From Neurospora tetraspora (lineage: Eukaryota > Ascomycota > Sordariomycetes > Sordariales > Sordariaceae), in assembly GCF_033439725.1 (NCBI RefSeq), contig NW_026944383.1, positions 310,001 to 374,000 on the forward strand: 64,000 bases of DNA. Direction: 5' to 3'. How positions within the stretch are numbered: the stretch's first letter is position 1; the number at the start of each line of letters is the position of its first letter. A program made the position numbers and the translations under genes. The notes under the pieces were generated by a model, which saw only the letters and a program-made list of their open reading frames with translations, had not been told where the DNA came from and made no database searches. Positions 22,204-33,063 of this stretch are shown here, piece after piece.

Positions 22204-23139
22204 AATCTCGGGTCTCCCGTCCGTGTTTTCGGATTTTCGCGCTTTTATTTTTGACTGGAGAGGTGGGACGGAAGGAGGGACGGAGCGCGGTGACTGGTTA
22301 TGGTGCCCGGCGCAGAGACGAGACAGACAAATAATTCCCAGAACCGGCCGCTGTGGGGAGCGCCGATAAGAGATAAGGCGGGGCCGGCGGCAGGGTGGGT
22401 TGTTGGTGGGCGGGTGTGACTCTTTCACCAAACAGAATCGACGATGAGGCCCCGATCTGCCGGGCAATGGCGGGCACTGGCGGGCTGGGAACAAGTGACA
22501 CAATTTTGGAAAATTTTCAAAACGGGCCGCGTCCGGTATCAGCTCGGTGGGTGGCTTCCGACAACGGAAGCGGAGCCCTCTGCGGTCGAGAAGTGCGGGA
22601 CTTGCCATGGACCTGCCATGGACCTGCGATGCTATCGCGTCCTGCTTCATGGATCATGCCCGGCGCAGTTATCGCATTTTGCCAGATTCCCATTTTTATC
22701 CGATTTTAAGCTCACCCACTGGCTTGTGACTGGACAGACTTGTGACTCGCTCGTCAACCGCTATGCCTGTCTACTATCTAACATCATCGGTCTATCTAAC
22801 ATCATGTCAACTATTCTCGAGAGGCTGCATGTGTCATCTGAAGTCGGTCGTGCTTTTGTCCGATGTTCGCTCATGCACGCCATGGCCGTGGCTCTCCAAA
22901 ACCCCAAACAGGCACAAGCTCCCGGGACGGCACTGAGACGGCTAGTACCGAGTCAATGGTTACAACGACCTCCAACCTCCCGTCCAAATTGTCTCTTGGA
23001 CACCCAAACCCCGCCAAAAAGTTGGACTACCTTGGCGGTGAAACTGGCTGAATTGGGTGTAACTGACATGTCATTGGCCAATTGCCCGTCGTGTTGCGAT
23101 TCGGCGGGAGAGGATATTCCCGCGTGTTATGTGATTGGT

Positions 23140-23147
23140 TGAGTCAT
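23140..23147. promoter_or_regulatory. TGAGTCAT, full bZIP (GCN4/CPC-1/AP-1) palindrome match
   Basis: This eight-base word is the near-ideal dyad site for GCN4-type bZIP factors, whose consensus is ATGA(C/G)TCAT. It lies 1.1 kb upstream of arg-3 and 1.16 kb upstream of the DUF1746 gene, so its target gene is uncertain. Confidence 0.5.
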
Positions 23148-24310
23148 CGCGGCCCCATCCCAGTATATTCGGCGATAGTTTGATCTTCAAAATCCCCTCG
23201 CTTTTGACGTGTTCCTGCGGCTGACTCAACTCGAAGCGCCTCGCTGATGAAGAGCTCAGATTCTTCGCTGTATTCCCCACGTAAGTAAGCCGCCTGCGAG
23301 AAGGATACTTTGACTCACGGACCGGATTTCGACGGCTGTAGCACTGGAACCTTACTGATATCAGGTCTGCTAGTTCACAAGTCAAATTACTGACCCCATC
23401 CCATGATCTCACAGTACTTCGGGGGTTCATTCTATTCCGGAAGCTTATTCCATATTCACTCACGTCCCTGGGTGAACATGGGTGACGGGCGCACCTGGAG
23501 TTCGGAGGTGTGGTTGGTGGACTCTTGTGAGTCTTGAGGCTTCCACTTGTGTAAGTCAAGACCTCTCATTGGGGAAACACTACCCATTCTGAGCTGTGAC
23601 TCAGAAACAAAACTGGACATCCAGTGCGAGTCCATCTCCAAAACCGATTTCAAATTCCCCTTTCTGAAGACAACCCATGATGTCAAGTCTGCCACCCCAA
23701 GACGTTGGCACCTGGCGAAATCCATCCCATCACGTTGCTGTTGCGTTGGGGATCCCCAAGCGCCCAGGCCGGGGCTCTGAGGGAGCGGGGGTAACCCCAT
23801 TCAGGTTCACGGTTGCAACAGCCCGGGCCCGTCCTCCCCCGCCGCGGCTTCCGGGGCCCAAGTGCGTGGATCCCGGCGAAGGAGGGCCACGGCACAGGCC
23901 CAGCCGGCCGACAGCGGGGACCGGACCTCTGCCAGCTGGGAGGTCTTGGCATGCCAAGCTCACTGAGCAGTGAGCACGGGCCATCCATCCCCTTCGCTGT
24001 TGTGGTCCCTTCGTGCCTTCGTTCTGGCACTGACAAGCAGGGGCACCTCAGCGGCAGGCAGCACCACCGCATCCTTGGCGACGTCGATGATAGCTGCCCA
24101 TCGAATGCATCGCGCATTCTCTATCTCGTTGCTTTCTTCGTGATCATCGCATTTGCCTTCTACTACTCGATGAATACTTTGTTTGTTGACCTCCTTCACG
24201 TCAATCAATTATACACCCAGATATGTGAGGCTTAAACAGCCGTTGAAGCTTTATCACTACAGCTCTTTAATGCGCCAGCCATCACTCTCCCCTTCAAACC
24301 ACGGCGAGCT

Positions 24311-25438
24311 ATGAACGATGATCCCGAGCCGAGCTTCGCGGCCCGGCAGCAGCAGCAGCGCATCCCGCCACACGGTCCAGACGACGAGCAATCTACGGAG
24401 CTGAACACCAGCGCTCAAGATGATGATGAGCAGACGTCACGGCAGGAGAAGCGCAAAGCGGGCCTTAAGAAGAAGCTTCAGTTCATGAGCCACCTGCAGA
24501 GGAATCTCGACATGATCTTCTTCGCCTATCTCTGCACATTATACTATATGGAGTACGAAAGCAGCCACTTCCTTTAGATCCGTTGCATGACATGACCAAT
24601 GACTGATGATCTCGATTTATCTTTGCATTACAGATGTTCCTTCCTCCGCCTATTCGTACGCATCATCCCACACTTCATGTTCATCACCCCGAAAGAGGGC
24701 CCCGTCCTTTTACCGGCCGAACGTCCACACGTCTTTGCCATCCTCGGTCCGAACTTGGTATGCATCCTCGCACACATCATCTCTGCGCTACCAACCGCCG
24801 GCGAAGCGACGCGCGGGTATCTACACGGGGGCGTGATCGTCGACTTTGTCGGGCAGAAGCCACCAACGACGAGGCTATGTCCTTTATTTTTCGATGCGGT
24901 GATACTGGCCGTCCAATGTTTGATGTTGGCTATCCATACGGAGCGGGAGAAGCTGCGCAAGGTTGTGAACCCCTCATTACAACCTCTCTGGGCTGGTCCT
25001 GGCCAAGTTGGACAGCAGACGGGGGCGTCAGGCAGCGACGGTGTGCGCCAGCCCGAGACGACCCAGACTCTGGATGCGGAAGAACGGGGCGTGAACAGGG
25101 AAGATGAGATCGCATTAGGCGATGGAGACGGGACCGAAACATCGCCCCTAGTGGCAGAAGGCCGTGGGGGTCAGGAGCAGGATGATGAACCGCGGCTGGG
25201 GTCCAACTACTCTCCGGCATCTGCCGGCATAGACTTGTTTGATGTTATGAGGTCAGGCAATGCCAGTGTGGGTAGCTTTCATCCAGTACACGCCATACGT
25301 ACGGTGGGGAATGATTATCAGACGGCTGCGGCGTACACGGTCCAAAGCCTTGGGTTTCATGCGGCCGCCGTTGCTGGCAACCGGGGAGTTAGAGGAATTG
25401 CTGGGATTGCGAATAGGGCGGCCAGACGGGGGACTTGA
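24311..25438 (+). CDS. DUF1746 membrane protein, probable Dsc E3 ligase complex subunit 4
   Basis: Two exons, 24311-24552 and 24634-25438, giving 348 residues. The polar N-terminal head is followed by a basic stretch (RQEKRKAGLKKKLQF) and then a hydrophobic segment LDMIFFAYLCTLYYM. After the intron come CSFLRLFVRIIPHFMFI, a helix around ILGPNLVCILAHIISAL and another at LFFDAVILAVQCLMLAI, so three or four membrane spans are likely. The order matches the fungal DUF1746 family, which I recall being assigned to Dsc complex subunit 4 (Golgi/endosomal membrane ubiquitin ligase that also activates SREBP). The C-terminal half is a disordered Gly/Glu-rich tail. The donor at 24553 is GTACGA, weaker than consensus, but it joins the frames correctly. 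Confidence 0.8.
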
Positions 25439-25561
25439 TGGAAAAGCATTTGTACACACTAATACTTAGTGCCGAAACCAACCAAAGCGAATTAATGGCA
25501 TCAAAATAATGAACTGAGCTTGAACGAGCAACAACAAAGAAAGCATCCGGTTTATAATTCT

Positions 25562-26782
25562 TCACGCTACCTTCCTTCCCACATTACCAACGCCCGTACC
25601 CTTGACCGAGGCTACTAGATCAGTGGTCTCACCATCATCATCGACATCTCTTATGCCCCAGCTGGCCGCTCCGAACTTCTTCAGATCTCGTGCCAGCCCT
25701 ATTGTCTCCTCTCTGGCTAACACTTCCCTGCCTAACCTTAGGCGACCCACATCTTCCGATCCCATTGCCATCAGCGTAAGCAACGTCGGTGCCGACACAT
25801 TACTAACGCAACCTCCCTGTGCAATAACCTCCAGCAGCTGGTACGCGCACCTTGCGCCGATATCCTCGGGCACGACACCACCCTCGGGCGGCGCCACCAC
25901 GTCGGCCGAGTACAGCACGCCGTCCGCGCTCGACTCCGCCACCAAGCTGAGGCCGAAACCGATACCGATCTTCTTCTTGGCGCCGTTCTTGTCGCCGACC
26001 AGCGGCGCCGGGTCGTACTGCGCCGCCACGTGCACGTCCGAGACCAGCTGGTTGAGCACGCCACGCGCCGCCGTGATCATGCGGTTGTTGTGGCTGGCCG
26101 ACACGCCCGTGCAGTACGCCACGCCGCGGATCCGCCGTATCCTTCCCGGCCGCCGGTTCAGGTGCAGTGTCTTGGGCAGGCGGACCTGGCTGGCGAAGCG
26201 GAGCTCGACCACGCCGCCACCGCCGCGGCCGCCGGGGCCGGAGCACGAGCGCGAGAGCACGCGCAGCTCGATGCGCGCGGGTGGGATGCCGAACATGCCG
26301 TACAAGGGAAGCACGGCCGTGCGGAACGAGTCGACCGAGATGTCGCCGGTCAGGTGGGTGGCCGAGGTGATGACGCCGGGTCCGGTGAAGCGAACGTTCA
26401 TGTGGGCTTTGGAGAAGGGCGCGAGCAGGGCGAGCGGGAGGAGGAAGTAGGTGATGCCGCGCGTGTTGTTGGCGGGCAGGGTGTGCTCGACTACGTCGCC
26501 GACGGCGCCGGCGTTGACGCCCGCGACGGTGCCGGTGATCAGACCGGGCTGGTATGTGATGGTGGTGCCCGAGTACGAGACATCGATGACGGAGCCGTTG
26601 GTGATGGCCTCGATAAGACGCAGGAAGGAGACTTCGTGGGGGGCGAGACCTGGGTGTGTGGCCGAGCTGCTGCGAATCTTGGAGATGTGCACGGGGCGGC
26701 CGGTGAGGGTCGAGAGAACGATCCGGTGCGTGAAGGCGCGGTGGCCGGTAAAGCGAATGAAGTCGGTTTTCTCGCCCGACAT
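25562..26782 (-). CDS. rcl1: Rcl1, RNA 3'-terminal phosphate cyclase-like ribosome biogenesis protein
   Basis: A single exon of 406 residues, usual for Rcl1 (about 370-400). It acts in the nucleolus with Bms1 in the small-subunit processome during early pre-rRNA cleavage. The start (MSGEKTDFIRFTGHRAFTHR) is Rcl1-like. Family blocks are visible: SFLRLIEAITNGSVIDVSYSGTT, the PVDSFRTA-equivalent ISVDSFRTAVLPL, the Arg/Gly-rich SGPGGRGGGGVVELRF, RIRGVAYCTGVSASHNNRM and the C-terminal GVVPEDIGARCAYQLLEVI. Rcl1 proteins lack the catalytic His of true cyclases; the C-terminal segment here shows no obvious cyclase His. The open frame runs upstream to 27127, but ATG 26782 matches the family start. Divergent from the PPR gene. 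Confidence 0.93.
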   Translation of the reverse strand: MSGEKTDFIRFTGHRAFTHRIVLSTLTGRPVHISKIRSSSATHPGLAPHEVSFLRLIEAITNGSVIDVSYSGTTITYQPGLITGTVAGVNAGAVGDVVEHTLPANNTRGITYFLLPLALLAPFSKAHMNVRFTGPGVITSATHLTGDISVDSFRTAVLPLYGMFGIPPARIELRVLSRSCSGPGGRGGGGVVELRFASQVRLPKTLHLNRRPGRIRRIRGVAYCTGVSASHNNRMITAARGVLNQLVSDVHVAAQYDPAPLVGDKNGAKKKIGIGFGLSLVAESSADGVLYSADVVAPPEGGVVPEDIGARCAYQLLEVIAQGGCVSNVSAPTLLTLMAMGSEDVGRLRLGREVLAREETIGLARDLKKFGAASWGIRDVDDDGETTDLVASVKGTGVGNVGRKVA

Positions 26783-27376
26783 GGTGGCGGTTGCGGGTGG
26801 TTGGTTTTTGCGCTGTCCTGAGCGAATTCGGTTGATGGTGTAAATCCTGGACTTGTGTGTTCTTCGTAAGTAGGCGATCGCGCCCCAATTCGTTGGGCGG
26901 TTATCGGTGGTGATGGAATAATGGGTATGTCGCGGTTTTGATGGTAATGGTTTCTGGATTGGAAGCTCCTTTGGGAGCCTGCAGCTGTCCCGTTCCAATT
27001 CGTTTTTCTCCAGAATTTTTGGAGGATCCCGCTGTTTCTGCCGGGCGGTGAGACGATACTTAACGCTTATCAACAGGGGTCGCGTGTCGATAAGAACCTT
27101 CTGCAGGGGCCGATAAGAAAAAGTCACAGCGGCAAGCAGCGCATGGTGGGGCGATGATGGCCGCTGTTTCTAGGACGTGCTGCTGTAGGTAGGACAAAGT
27201 GCCGCCGGCTTCCATCATGAAAAGTTGACGAAACACCTCCAAGCTCCAGTTCACCACGCCCTTCAACCCCCGCCGTCCTAGCTTGCACTTCTCTGATTTT
27301 TCCATTGTTCCTCATGACTATCTTCCTCTTTTCTTGTATACTGCCTTAACCCACCCGACTCACGAAACCACCACCG
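26783..27376. promoter_or_regulatory. Divergent promoter region between rcl1 and the PPR-like gene
   Basis: 594 bp between two start codons facing apart. No TATA or recognised operator was found. A shared regulatory function is inferred from geometry alone. Confidence 0.45.
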
Positions 27377-29881
27377 ATGCCTCCCCGAACATTTGCGCTT
27401 GATTTGAGTCGAACGAGCAGCTATGTTTGCCAGTCCTGCATCGCCAGTATAGGACGAGCCCGCCCGAATCCACAGCCATGGCTGGCGAGAAATGCTTCGA
27501 ATGCGGCCCGGGCCGCTCGCCGACAACGTGCGCCGACGACGACTAAGCAGCTGGAGGAAGAGCAAGCACAGAGGTTCCAAGAAGCCCTCCTACGGGAGGC
27601 GCAGAAGGGAGAGCCTGCCGACACCGACGAACAAGGTCCGACCGAACCCCTCGCCGTCAACTACTTTAATGAAGAGACTGAAGGGCAATACCGACAACTG
27701 CGCGACGGTGCCGAGTTTGGCGCCGTCAGTGGCGGAATCGACAGGGAGATTTCCGAGGCCATCAACGACTTGGAGCAGAAAATGGTCCAGACAATACAAA
27801 TGCTCGACAGCTTGGAGAAGGTTGGGGGTTCCGAACAAGACAAGGCCGAGGAGCTACGAAAACAGTTCAAGAAGATCCTCAGGGAGAAATACAAGGGGAA
27901 GACGGGTCCGGAAGGCGAGTCATACGGCGTCCTGCGCATTCCAGGCTTCAGCGGGGTGCGGCAGCGAGCAGTCGCCAACTTAAACTCTTTCCTTGCGCGC
28001 GACAGCGTCGTCAAGGGCGGCGTCCCCAAGCCGAAAGATCTATTCGACTGCTGGAAGTACTACTCGGCAGCACGCAGTTCATTAGCCACCCAATGGAGCA
28101 ACGTACCGCGCGAGGTCTGGGATTTTCTGTGGATGATTTTGTCCCACGAAGGGGAAGGCGTAGAGAACCCAAACCGGATGCATCACATCTACGTTCTGGC
28201 GAAGGACATGCAAGCTGCGGGCGTAGTGCTGAGAGACTCGCAACAGCTTCTTGCGATCGAGGCCATGTTCCTCGAAGGCTGGCAGGAGGAGGCTATCGAA
28301 GCGTGGAAGAAAGCGGTAGTCACTATCGGCTCAAAACCAGAAACATTCAAAGGTTATTATGAGCTGGGAGTACGCATGTGCAGTCTCCACGGAGATACCG
28401 ACCGCGCGATGAGGGCTGCGGATACCCTTCTCAGGTCCTCAAAACCGCCTAATCCTCGCATCATGATACCCATCGTCCGGGCTTTGGCAGCAAGGGAGGG
28501 AAGTGCCGAGGAAGCGTGGGAAGTGTACAGGGATATGCGAGCGCTTCTCGGAGACACCATGCAGATCGAGGACTACGATGAAGTTATCGCTTGCTTTTTG
28601 GCGGTAAACCACGTCGAACATGCGCTGCAGGCCTTTGTCGACATGATGTTCTCGGGTCCCATGGATATTCGCGGCAAGACAAGACTACCGACCATCGTCG
28701 GCAACCACTTCTTCCTCGGCAAGTGGCTGAAGAGGCTAATAGGAGCAGGAGATCTCGACGGAGCTTACAAAGTGGTTACGTTCCTACAAAATAAGGGAGT
28801 CGCCGCTTCGCCCATCCAGCTCAATGGCCTGGTCGGCGCTTGGCTCAGGACAGAAACTGCTGATAACATGGAGAAGGCTGACCAGTTGGCTTGGGCCATG
28901 ATCAAAGCCCGTCTGGACTTCGTCAACCTGCGTCGGAGAGCCGCCGCGATGGATCGGCCAATTCGTCTCGTACCCCGTGACGGAGAACCGACACCGGATG
29001 ATTACGTTTGCACTACAAGAGCCACGGTCGAAACATTTTCCCTTCTTGCCGAAAATTACAGCGCTCGTGGACTGCACAACGAGCTCGAAGAACTGTGGAC
29101 AGCGTTCGAGTTGGCGGAACTTGGGCCCAACAGCTTTATGATAAACCAGATCATCAAGTCGTATACCGAGAGCAAGGGGCCGCAGGAGGCCATCGATTTC
29201 TACGAGCAAATGACCAAGAAACGGCACGTGCGTCCTGATGCGCACACCTTCATCGCTCTTTACAATACGCTCTCGGTGAACCGCGTGGTAAAGCGAGACA
29301 ACAAACTATCGGCAGATGACGCCGTCATCGGCAGGCAGTTCTTCCAGGACCTGGTCAAGATGGATTGGAAGTTCGACTCGGTCGACGAGTATACCTACCT
29401 CCCCCGTACCGTTCTCTTCTCCATGCTCAAGGCCAAGGATCATGCCGGCATGATTGTCGCCGCCCGAACCATGAAGGAGCTGTTCAACTACTCGCCGCCC
29501 GAGCAGCTGCTCATCGAGCTGGCGGCGGGAACCGCTACTCTCCGGGTACAGAGCAAGCGCAACATGGACCGCATCATGGAGGCCAGCAGGCTGATAGAAA
29601 GCTTGATCCGGAAACACACGCAAGTTTTTGCCGACCTTGGAGGCGACCCTGCCAAGATGACGGCGCAGGAGAAGGACAACCAGCTTTGTGCAGTGTTTGA
29701 GGAGCTGGTCTTGGTCAAGGCGCATGCCCAGAACGCGGAGAGGAGTGCCGTGAACAACATCCTTGCCCAAGCCGCCGAGGAGATGGGCGTGTTTGATATC
29801 GTGTTTACGAGGGATCCGGCGGTGATTCGGAGGCACAGGAAGGTGATGAAGAATCAGGATGTTGAAGACGATGTCGACTGA
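27377..29881 (+). CDS. Mitochondrial pentatricopeptide-repeat-like protein
   Basis: A single exon of 834 residues. The N-terminus is rich in Arg, Ser and Ala with almost no acidic residues (MPPRTFALDLSRTSS...NAARAARRQRAP), as expected of a mitochondrial presequence. A glutamine/glutamate coiled region (about residues 115-165) precedes a helical-repeat body. Repeat-like pairs are visible, for example EAWEVYRDMRALLGDTMQIEDYDEVIACFLAVN, cited by its ends only, and EAIDFYEQMTKKRHVRPDAH, which reads as a classic PPR unit. Proteins of this type in fungi bind mitochondrial mRNAs and support their stability or translation (Pet309/CYA-5 and Rmd9 are examples). Which one this matches I cannot decide, so no symbol is given. 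No intron is needed. Confidence 0.8.
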   Translation: MPPRTFALDLSRTSSYVCQSCIASIGRARPNPQPWLARNASNAARAARRQRAPTTTKQLEEEQAQRFQEALLREAQKGEPADTDEQGPTEPLAVNYFNEETEGQYRQLRDGAEFGAVSGGIDREISEAINDLEQKMVQTIQMLDSLEKVGGSEQDKAEELRKQFKKILREKYKGKTGPEGESYGVLRIPGFSGVRQRAVANLNSFLARDSVVKGGVPKPKDLFDCWKYYSAARSSLATQWSNVPREVWDFLWMILSHEGEGVENPNRMHHIYVLAKDMQAAGVVLRDSQQLLAIEAMFLEGWQEEAIEAWKKAVVTIGSKPETFKGYYELGVRMCSLHGDTDRAMRAADTLLRSSKPPNPRIMIPIVRALAAREGSAEEAWEVYRDMRALLGDTMQIEDYDEVIACFLAVNHVEHALQAFVDMMFSGPMDIRGKTRLPTIVGNHFFLGKWLKRLIGAGDLDGAYKVVTFLQNKGVAASPIQLNGLVGAWLRTETADNMEKADQLAWAMIKARLDFVNLRRRAAAMDRPIRLVPRDGEPTPDDYVCTTRATVETFSLLAENYSARGLHNELEELWTAFELAELGPNSFMINQIIKSYTESKGPQEAIDFYEQMTKKRHVRPDAHTFIALYNTLSVNRVVKRDNKLSADDAVIGRQFFQDLVKMDWKFDSVDEYTYLPRTVLFSMLKAKDHAGMIVAARTMKELFNYSPPEQLLIELAAGTATLRVQSKRNMDRIMEASRLIESLIRKHTQVFADLGGDPAKMTAQEKDNQLCAVFEELVLVKAHAQNAERSAVNNILAQAAEEMGVFDIVFTRDPAVIRRHRKVMKNQDVEDDVD

Positions 29882-30102
29882 AGAATAGTCACATGTAACA
29901 ATACAATGTAACATAAGTACAATACAATACCCCACGAATGTTAGATTTGGTGGTTTGACAACAGGCACTATGGAGTGAAGAATCGAATGGGATTGAGAGA
30001 AAAGCAAAGATCGTTCGTTGGATAAGATGTAAGTATACAAACACCACAATATGCTATCACACTCAACAGTCTTGTTCCTGCTCCTCAAAGTCCACGAAAT
30101 AC

Positions 30103-30913
30103 TCATTCAAACACACACTGATAAATTGTCACAGAAGCCAGCCTCTCCCCACCACCGCTCCAGAGCGACGCGCACGGCACCACGGGTACGGTTACACCAC
30201 CACTATCACCATCAAGGGCGGTGGCGGCAGCGGCAGAAAGGGCGACATCCACATAACGCACCATAACTGACGGGCGGCCACCCTTTTCGGCGGGCTCGCT
30301 GTGTTCCTGATTGATCAACCGATGAGCGGCCAACCGGGCGATTTCATCGAGTCCCTTGTACGGCGCCGGAGGAGGCGATGAAACTCCTCCAGCTTTGTGT
30401 CTCTCCACGAGTATTGTCTGGAGAAGAGCGGGTTGCTGCCGCCTGGGTTCTGACTTTTTGTTGACTCCATCATCCTCATCGCTATCATCATCATCATCAT
30501 CCTCTTCATGAGACGTAGAGGCAGGAGAACGAACAACAGTCTGATGAACCTCCACCACCCTCCTCCCATTACCACCATCATCAGCACCGCCGCCATCATT
30601 CACATCCATATCCACCACATTCGCCAGGAAACTATCCAAAACCGTCACGCTCTTCGCTCCTCCAGTCTTCGCGACGCCCAAATGCGCGTGCCACTCCACG
30701 CCAGCGGAGCGGGGGAGTTCAGCGACTTGGGCGGCGAAGAAGGGCGGGATTGGTCTCTTCTTTTTGGTGTTCTTGTTCTTGTTGGAAAGGATACCCCAGT
30801 CCGGTAATTTTGGTTCCGAAGAGGACTGTTCTGAGGAGGTGGTGACGGCGAAGGACATATACCGGGGATTGAATTTTCTATCCCAGAGGTCGGGGCCGCC
30901 TTCATCTTCATCT

Positions 30914-30973
<60 letters not shown>

Positions 30974-33063
30974 TCGGAGTTACCGTCGGAGGAGGAGGAA
31001 GAGGAAGACCATCGGTGAGCAGCCTGCCAGGTTTTGTAAGCCAGTCTGGCCTTTTCACTCATCGGCATTGAAAAGGAGCAGCGGCCGACACCGTCAGTGT
31101 CAGTGTCAGCGTCAGTACTATCCGCAGGGAAATAAGCCACGGCGCTAGTCCACCATTGCACGCCGACTTCGAGACCGATGCGCCAGAGGTGTTGGAGGGA
31201 GAGAGTGATTTGGGTGTTTAGTGCCTGTCGTTGTTGTTGTTGCTCTGATTCCACGGGAGGCAAGGCCATGGTGGCGGGTACGAGGGGGATTTGGCCAGCG
31301 ATGGTAACTAGTCTTAGACCGTCGTTGCCGGTTGAGTTAGACTGTGAAGATGAAGACGAGAGACTGGCCAGCGGAATCGAAATGGCTTGGCTGTATGGTC
31401 CGATATTGGCGGGAGCCCAGTATGAGCGGGATTGTACGTGGAGACCTTGTCGTCGCTGGTCGGTTTTGTTGGTGAAGCCGGTGTGGACGGTGAGGTAGAT
31501 GGCGATGTTGATGCTGCTGTTGCTGCCGGAAAGGGCGGATAGGGAGTCACCGCAAGCAACGCAGACTCTGGAGGGTGGGTTGGGTGCGTCGAAGATGGCG
31601 CCGTAGATGGCGTTGACGGCGGGGAAGTCGGCCATGCTACGCAGGAGGATGGTGGAGGTGAGGATGGCGGATGGAGGGAGGTTGAACTGTTGGAGGCGTT
31701 GACGGATCTGGGCAACTAGTGATGATGTTTCTGTTTCGATCATGCTGCTGCTACCGGCGGAGGAAGAAGAAGCGTTGCCGAAGAAGCACCATTGTTGTAG
31801 TTTGCTGTCGACGAGACTCTGAGACAGTCCAAGCTGAGGAGTACCTTCTTGCTTCGACAAGCCTTGTTGAGGATCCAAGCTGAGCAGAGCTAGAAGCTTT
31901 TGAGCTTCTTCCTCGCCAGCGGAAGCGGAAGCACTCTCATCCAAACCCTCCAACACCCCAACAAACCTAGCATCCAACAAATCCGGAATCCTGACCTTAA
32001 CAGCCTCACTCTCCTCCTCAGAAGTAGAAGCCGCCGTGACTTCCTTGACCTTATCCTCCAACCTCGCACTCCCAAAACTCAACCAAGCACACCCCCCTCC
32101 CTCCATAACAATCCTCCTATCCTTCTCCTCCACCACGATCCTCTTCCTAAACAGCTTCGCCGGCCCATCCAGCACCAACGTCTCGAACTCCCCTCCCTCC
32201 CCAATCACCGCGCCCTTCTCCGACGCCGTCCCGAACCGCCGCATGCTCCTCGCGATCCTCTCCTTGCCCGCCCGGTCTGCGACGTTGGTCCAGAGGAACG
32301 AATCGTCCAGTCCGCCGCTGGCGACCTTGATGATGCGCGCTTCCATGCCCGCGGCGGCCATGTCGTCTAGGAGTTGCGCGTCCGTGTTTGCAACATCACC
32401 ACCGAAACCGGCAGATAACTGCTGTTGGGGGACGGGCAGGACGGGGAACTTCCACAGAAAAGCTAAAGGTGTGAGACCCAAGCGGGTAGCTACCGACTCG
32501 ACGCGCGTGCGCTGGTAGGTGCTGAGGATGGCGCCGGCGCAGATGGCGTTGGCTTCGGGGTGGGCGCGCTTGATGGCGAGGAGGAGGGGGATCATGGATT
32601 CCGTTTCGTCGTTGTCGTCTTTCACTTTCTTCGCTTCATTATCCTCCACTTCAACTTGGACAGTAGCGGACTCAGATCCATATCCTCCAGGTGCGATCTT
32701 CGACACCACCGCCGCCGCCGAAAAATGCGAGTAATCCTTCCCCTGCGTTGCTCCCCCAAGAATAGGCTGGCGGTACAGCGGAATGCCTGTGGCTTCCGCG
32801 TACAGGGGGATCACTTGGTGGCCGACGGTTTGGTACATGAAGCTGTTCAGATCTTCTTCTTCTTCTTCTTCTTCCGCTTCTTTTCCTTCATGTCCATCGC
32901 CTGCCTCCGGTGGGTGTAGGTTTGCTAGGGCTACCACGCGATGGCCGTGGGCGAGGCAGTGGAGGAGGGAGAAGAAACTGTCTTTGCCGCCGGAGATGAG
33001 GGCGATGACGTTCAACCCTCCGCCTTGAGCTGGAGGAGGAGGAGCAGTGGGGTTGGCCATCAT
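30103..33063 (-). CDS. dph6: Diphthine-ammonia ligase (Dph6) with Rid/YjgF-like C-terminal domains
   Basis: A single exon of 986 residues. Dph6 performs the last step of diphthamide synthesis on translation elongation factor 2, amidating diphthine with ATP and ammonia. The N-terminal ATP-pyrophosphatase domain (residues about 15-330) shows the P-loop-like ISGGKDSFFSLLHCLAHGH, then SFMYQTVGHQVIPLYAEATG and LYRQPILGG, all family hallmarks. The rest carries two Rid/YjgF-like segments (SRSYWAPANIGPYSQAISI is the clearest), as in the long fungal Dph6 form. The body is interrupted by low-complexity inserts, including an uninterrupted run of Asp encoded by the GTC/GAC repeat near 30915-30973 and shorter Asp runs. 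Two Met codons stand together at the start (33063 and 33060). Confidence 0.9.
30915..30973 (-). repeat. dph6: GAC trinucleotide repeat coding for poly-Asp within dph6
   Basis: About 19-20 perfect GAC codons on the coding strand (GTC on the plus strand), flanked by GAT/GAA/GAG acidic codons. The lack of codon interruptions suggests recent slippage expansion. It lies between the two Rid-like segments, in a probable linker. Confidence 0.95.

Larger units (their letters stand above)
22042..24310. other. Long intergenic region upstream of arg-3, rich in TGACTC motifs
   Basis: About 2.3 kb with no gene I can support. It contains TGACTC or its complement at 22198, 22417, 22743, 22950, 23140 (as TGAGTCAT), 23222, 23311 and 23597. 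A GC-rich island spans about 23815-23960. Open frames such as 22444-23142 look like chance frames. Confidence 0.6.

Noticed and set aside
22444-23142. 232-codon frame upstream of arg-3
   Set aside because: No codon-position bias, domain or convincing start. It overlaps the TGACTC-rich region, so it is more likely regulatory DNA.
26030-26821. 263-codon open frame opposite rcl1
   Set aside because: Antisense shadow in a GC-rich gene. No protein-like motifs.
30764-31018. Poly-Ser open frame opposite the dph6 Asp repeat
   Set aside because: Arises only from reading the GTC repeat on the other strand.
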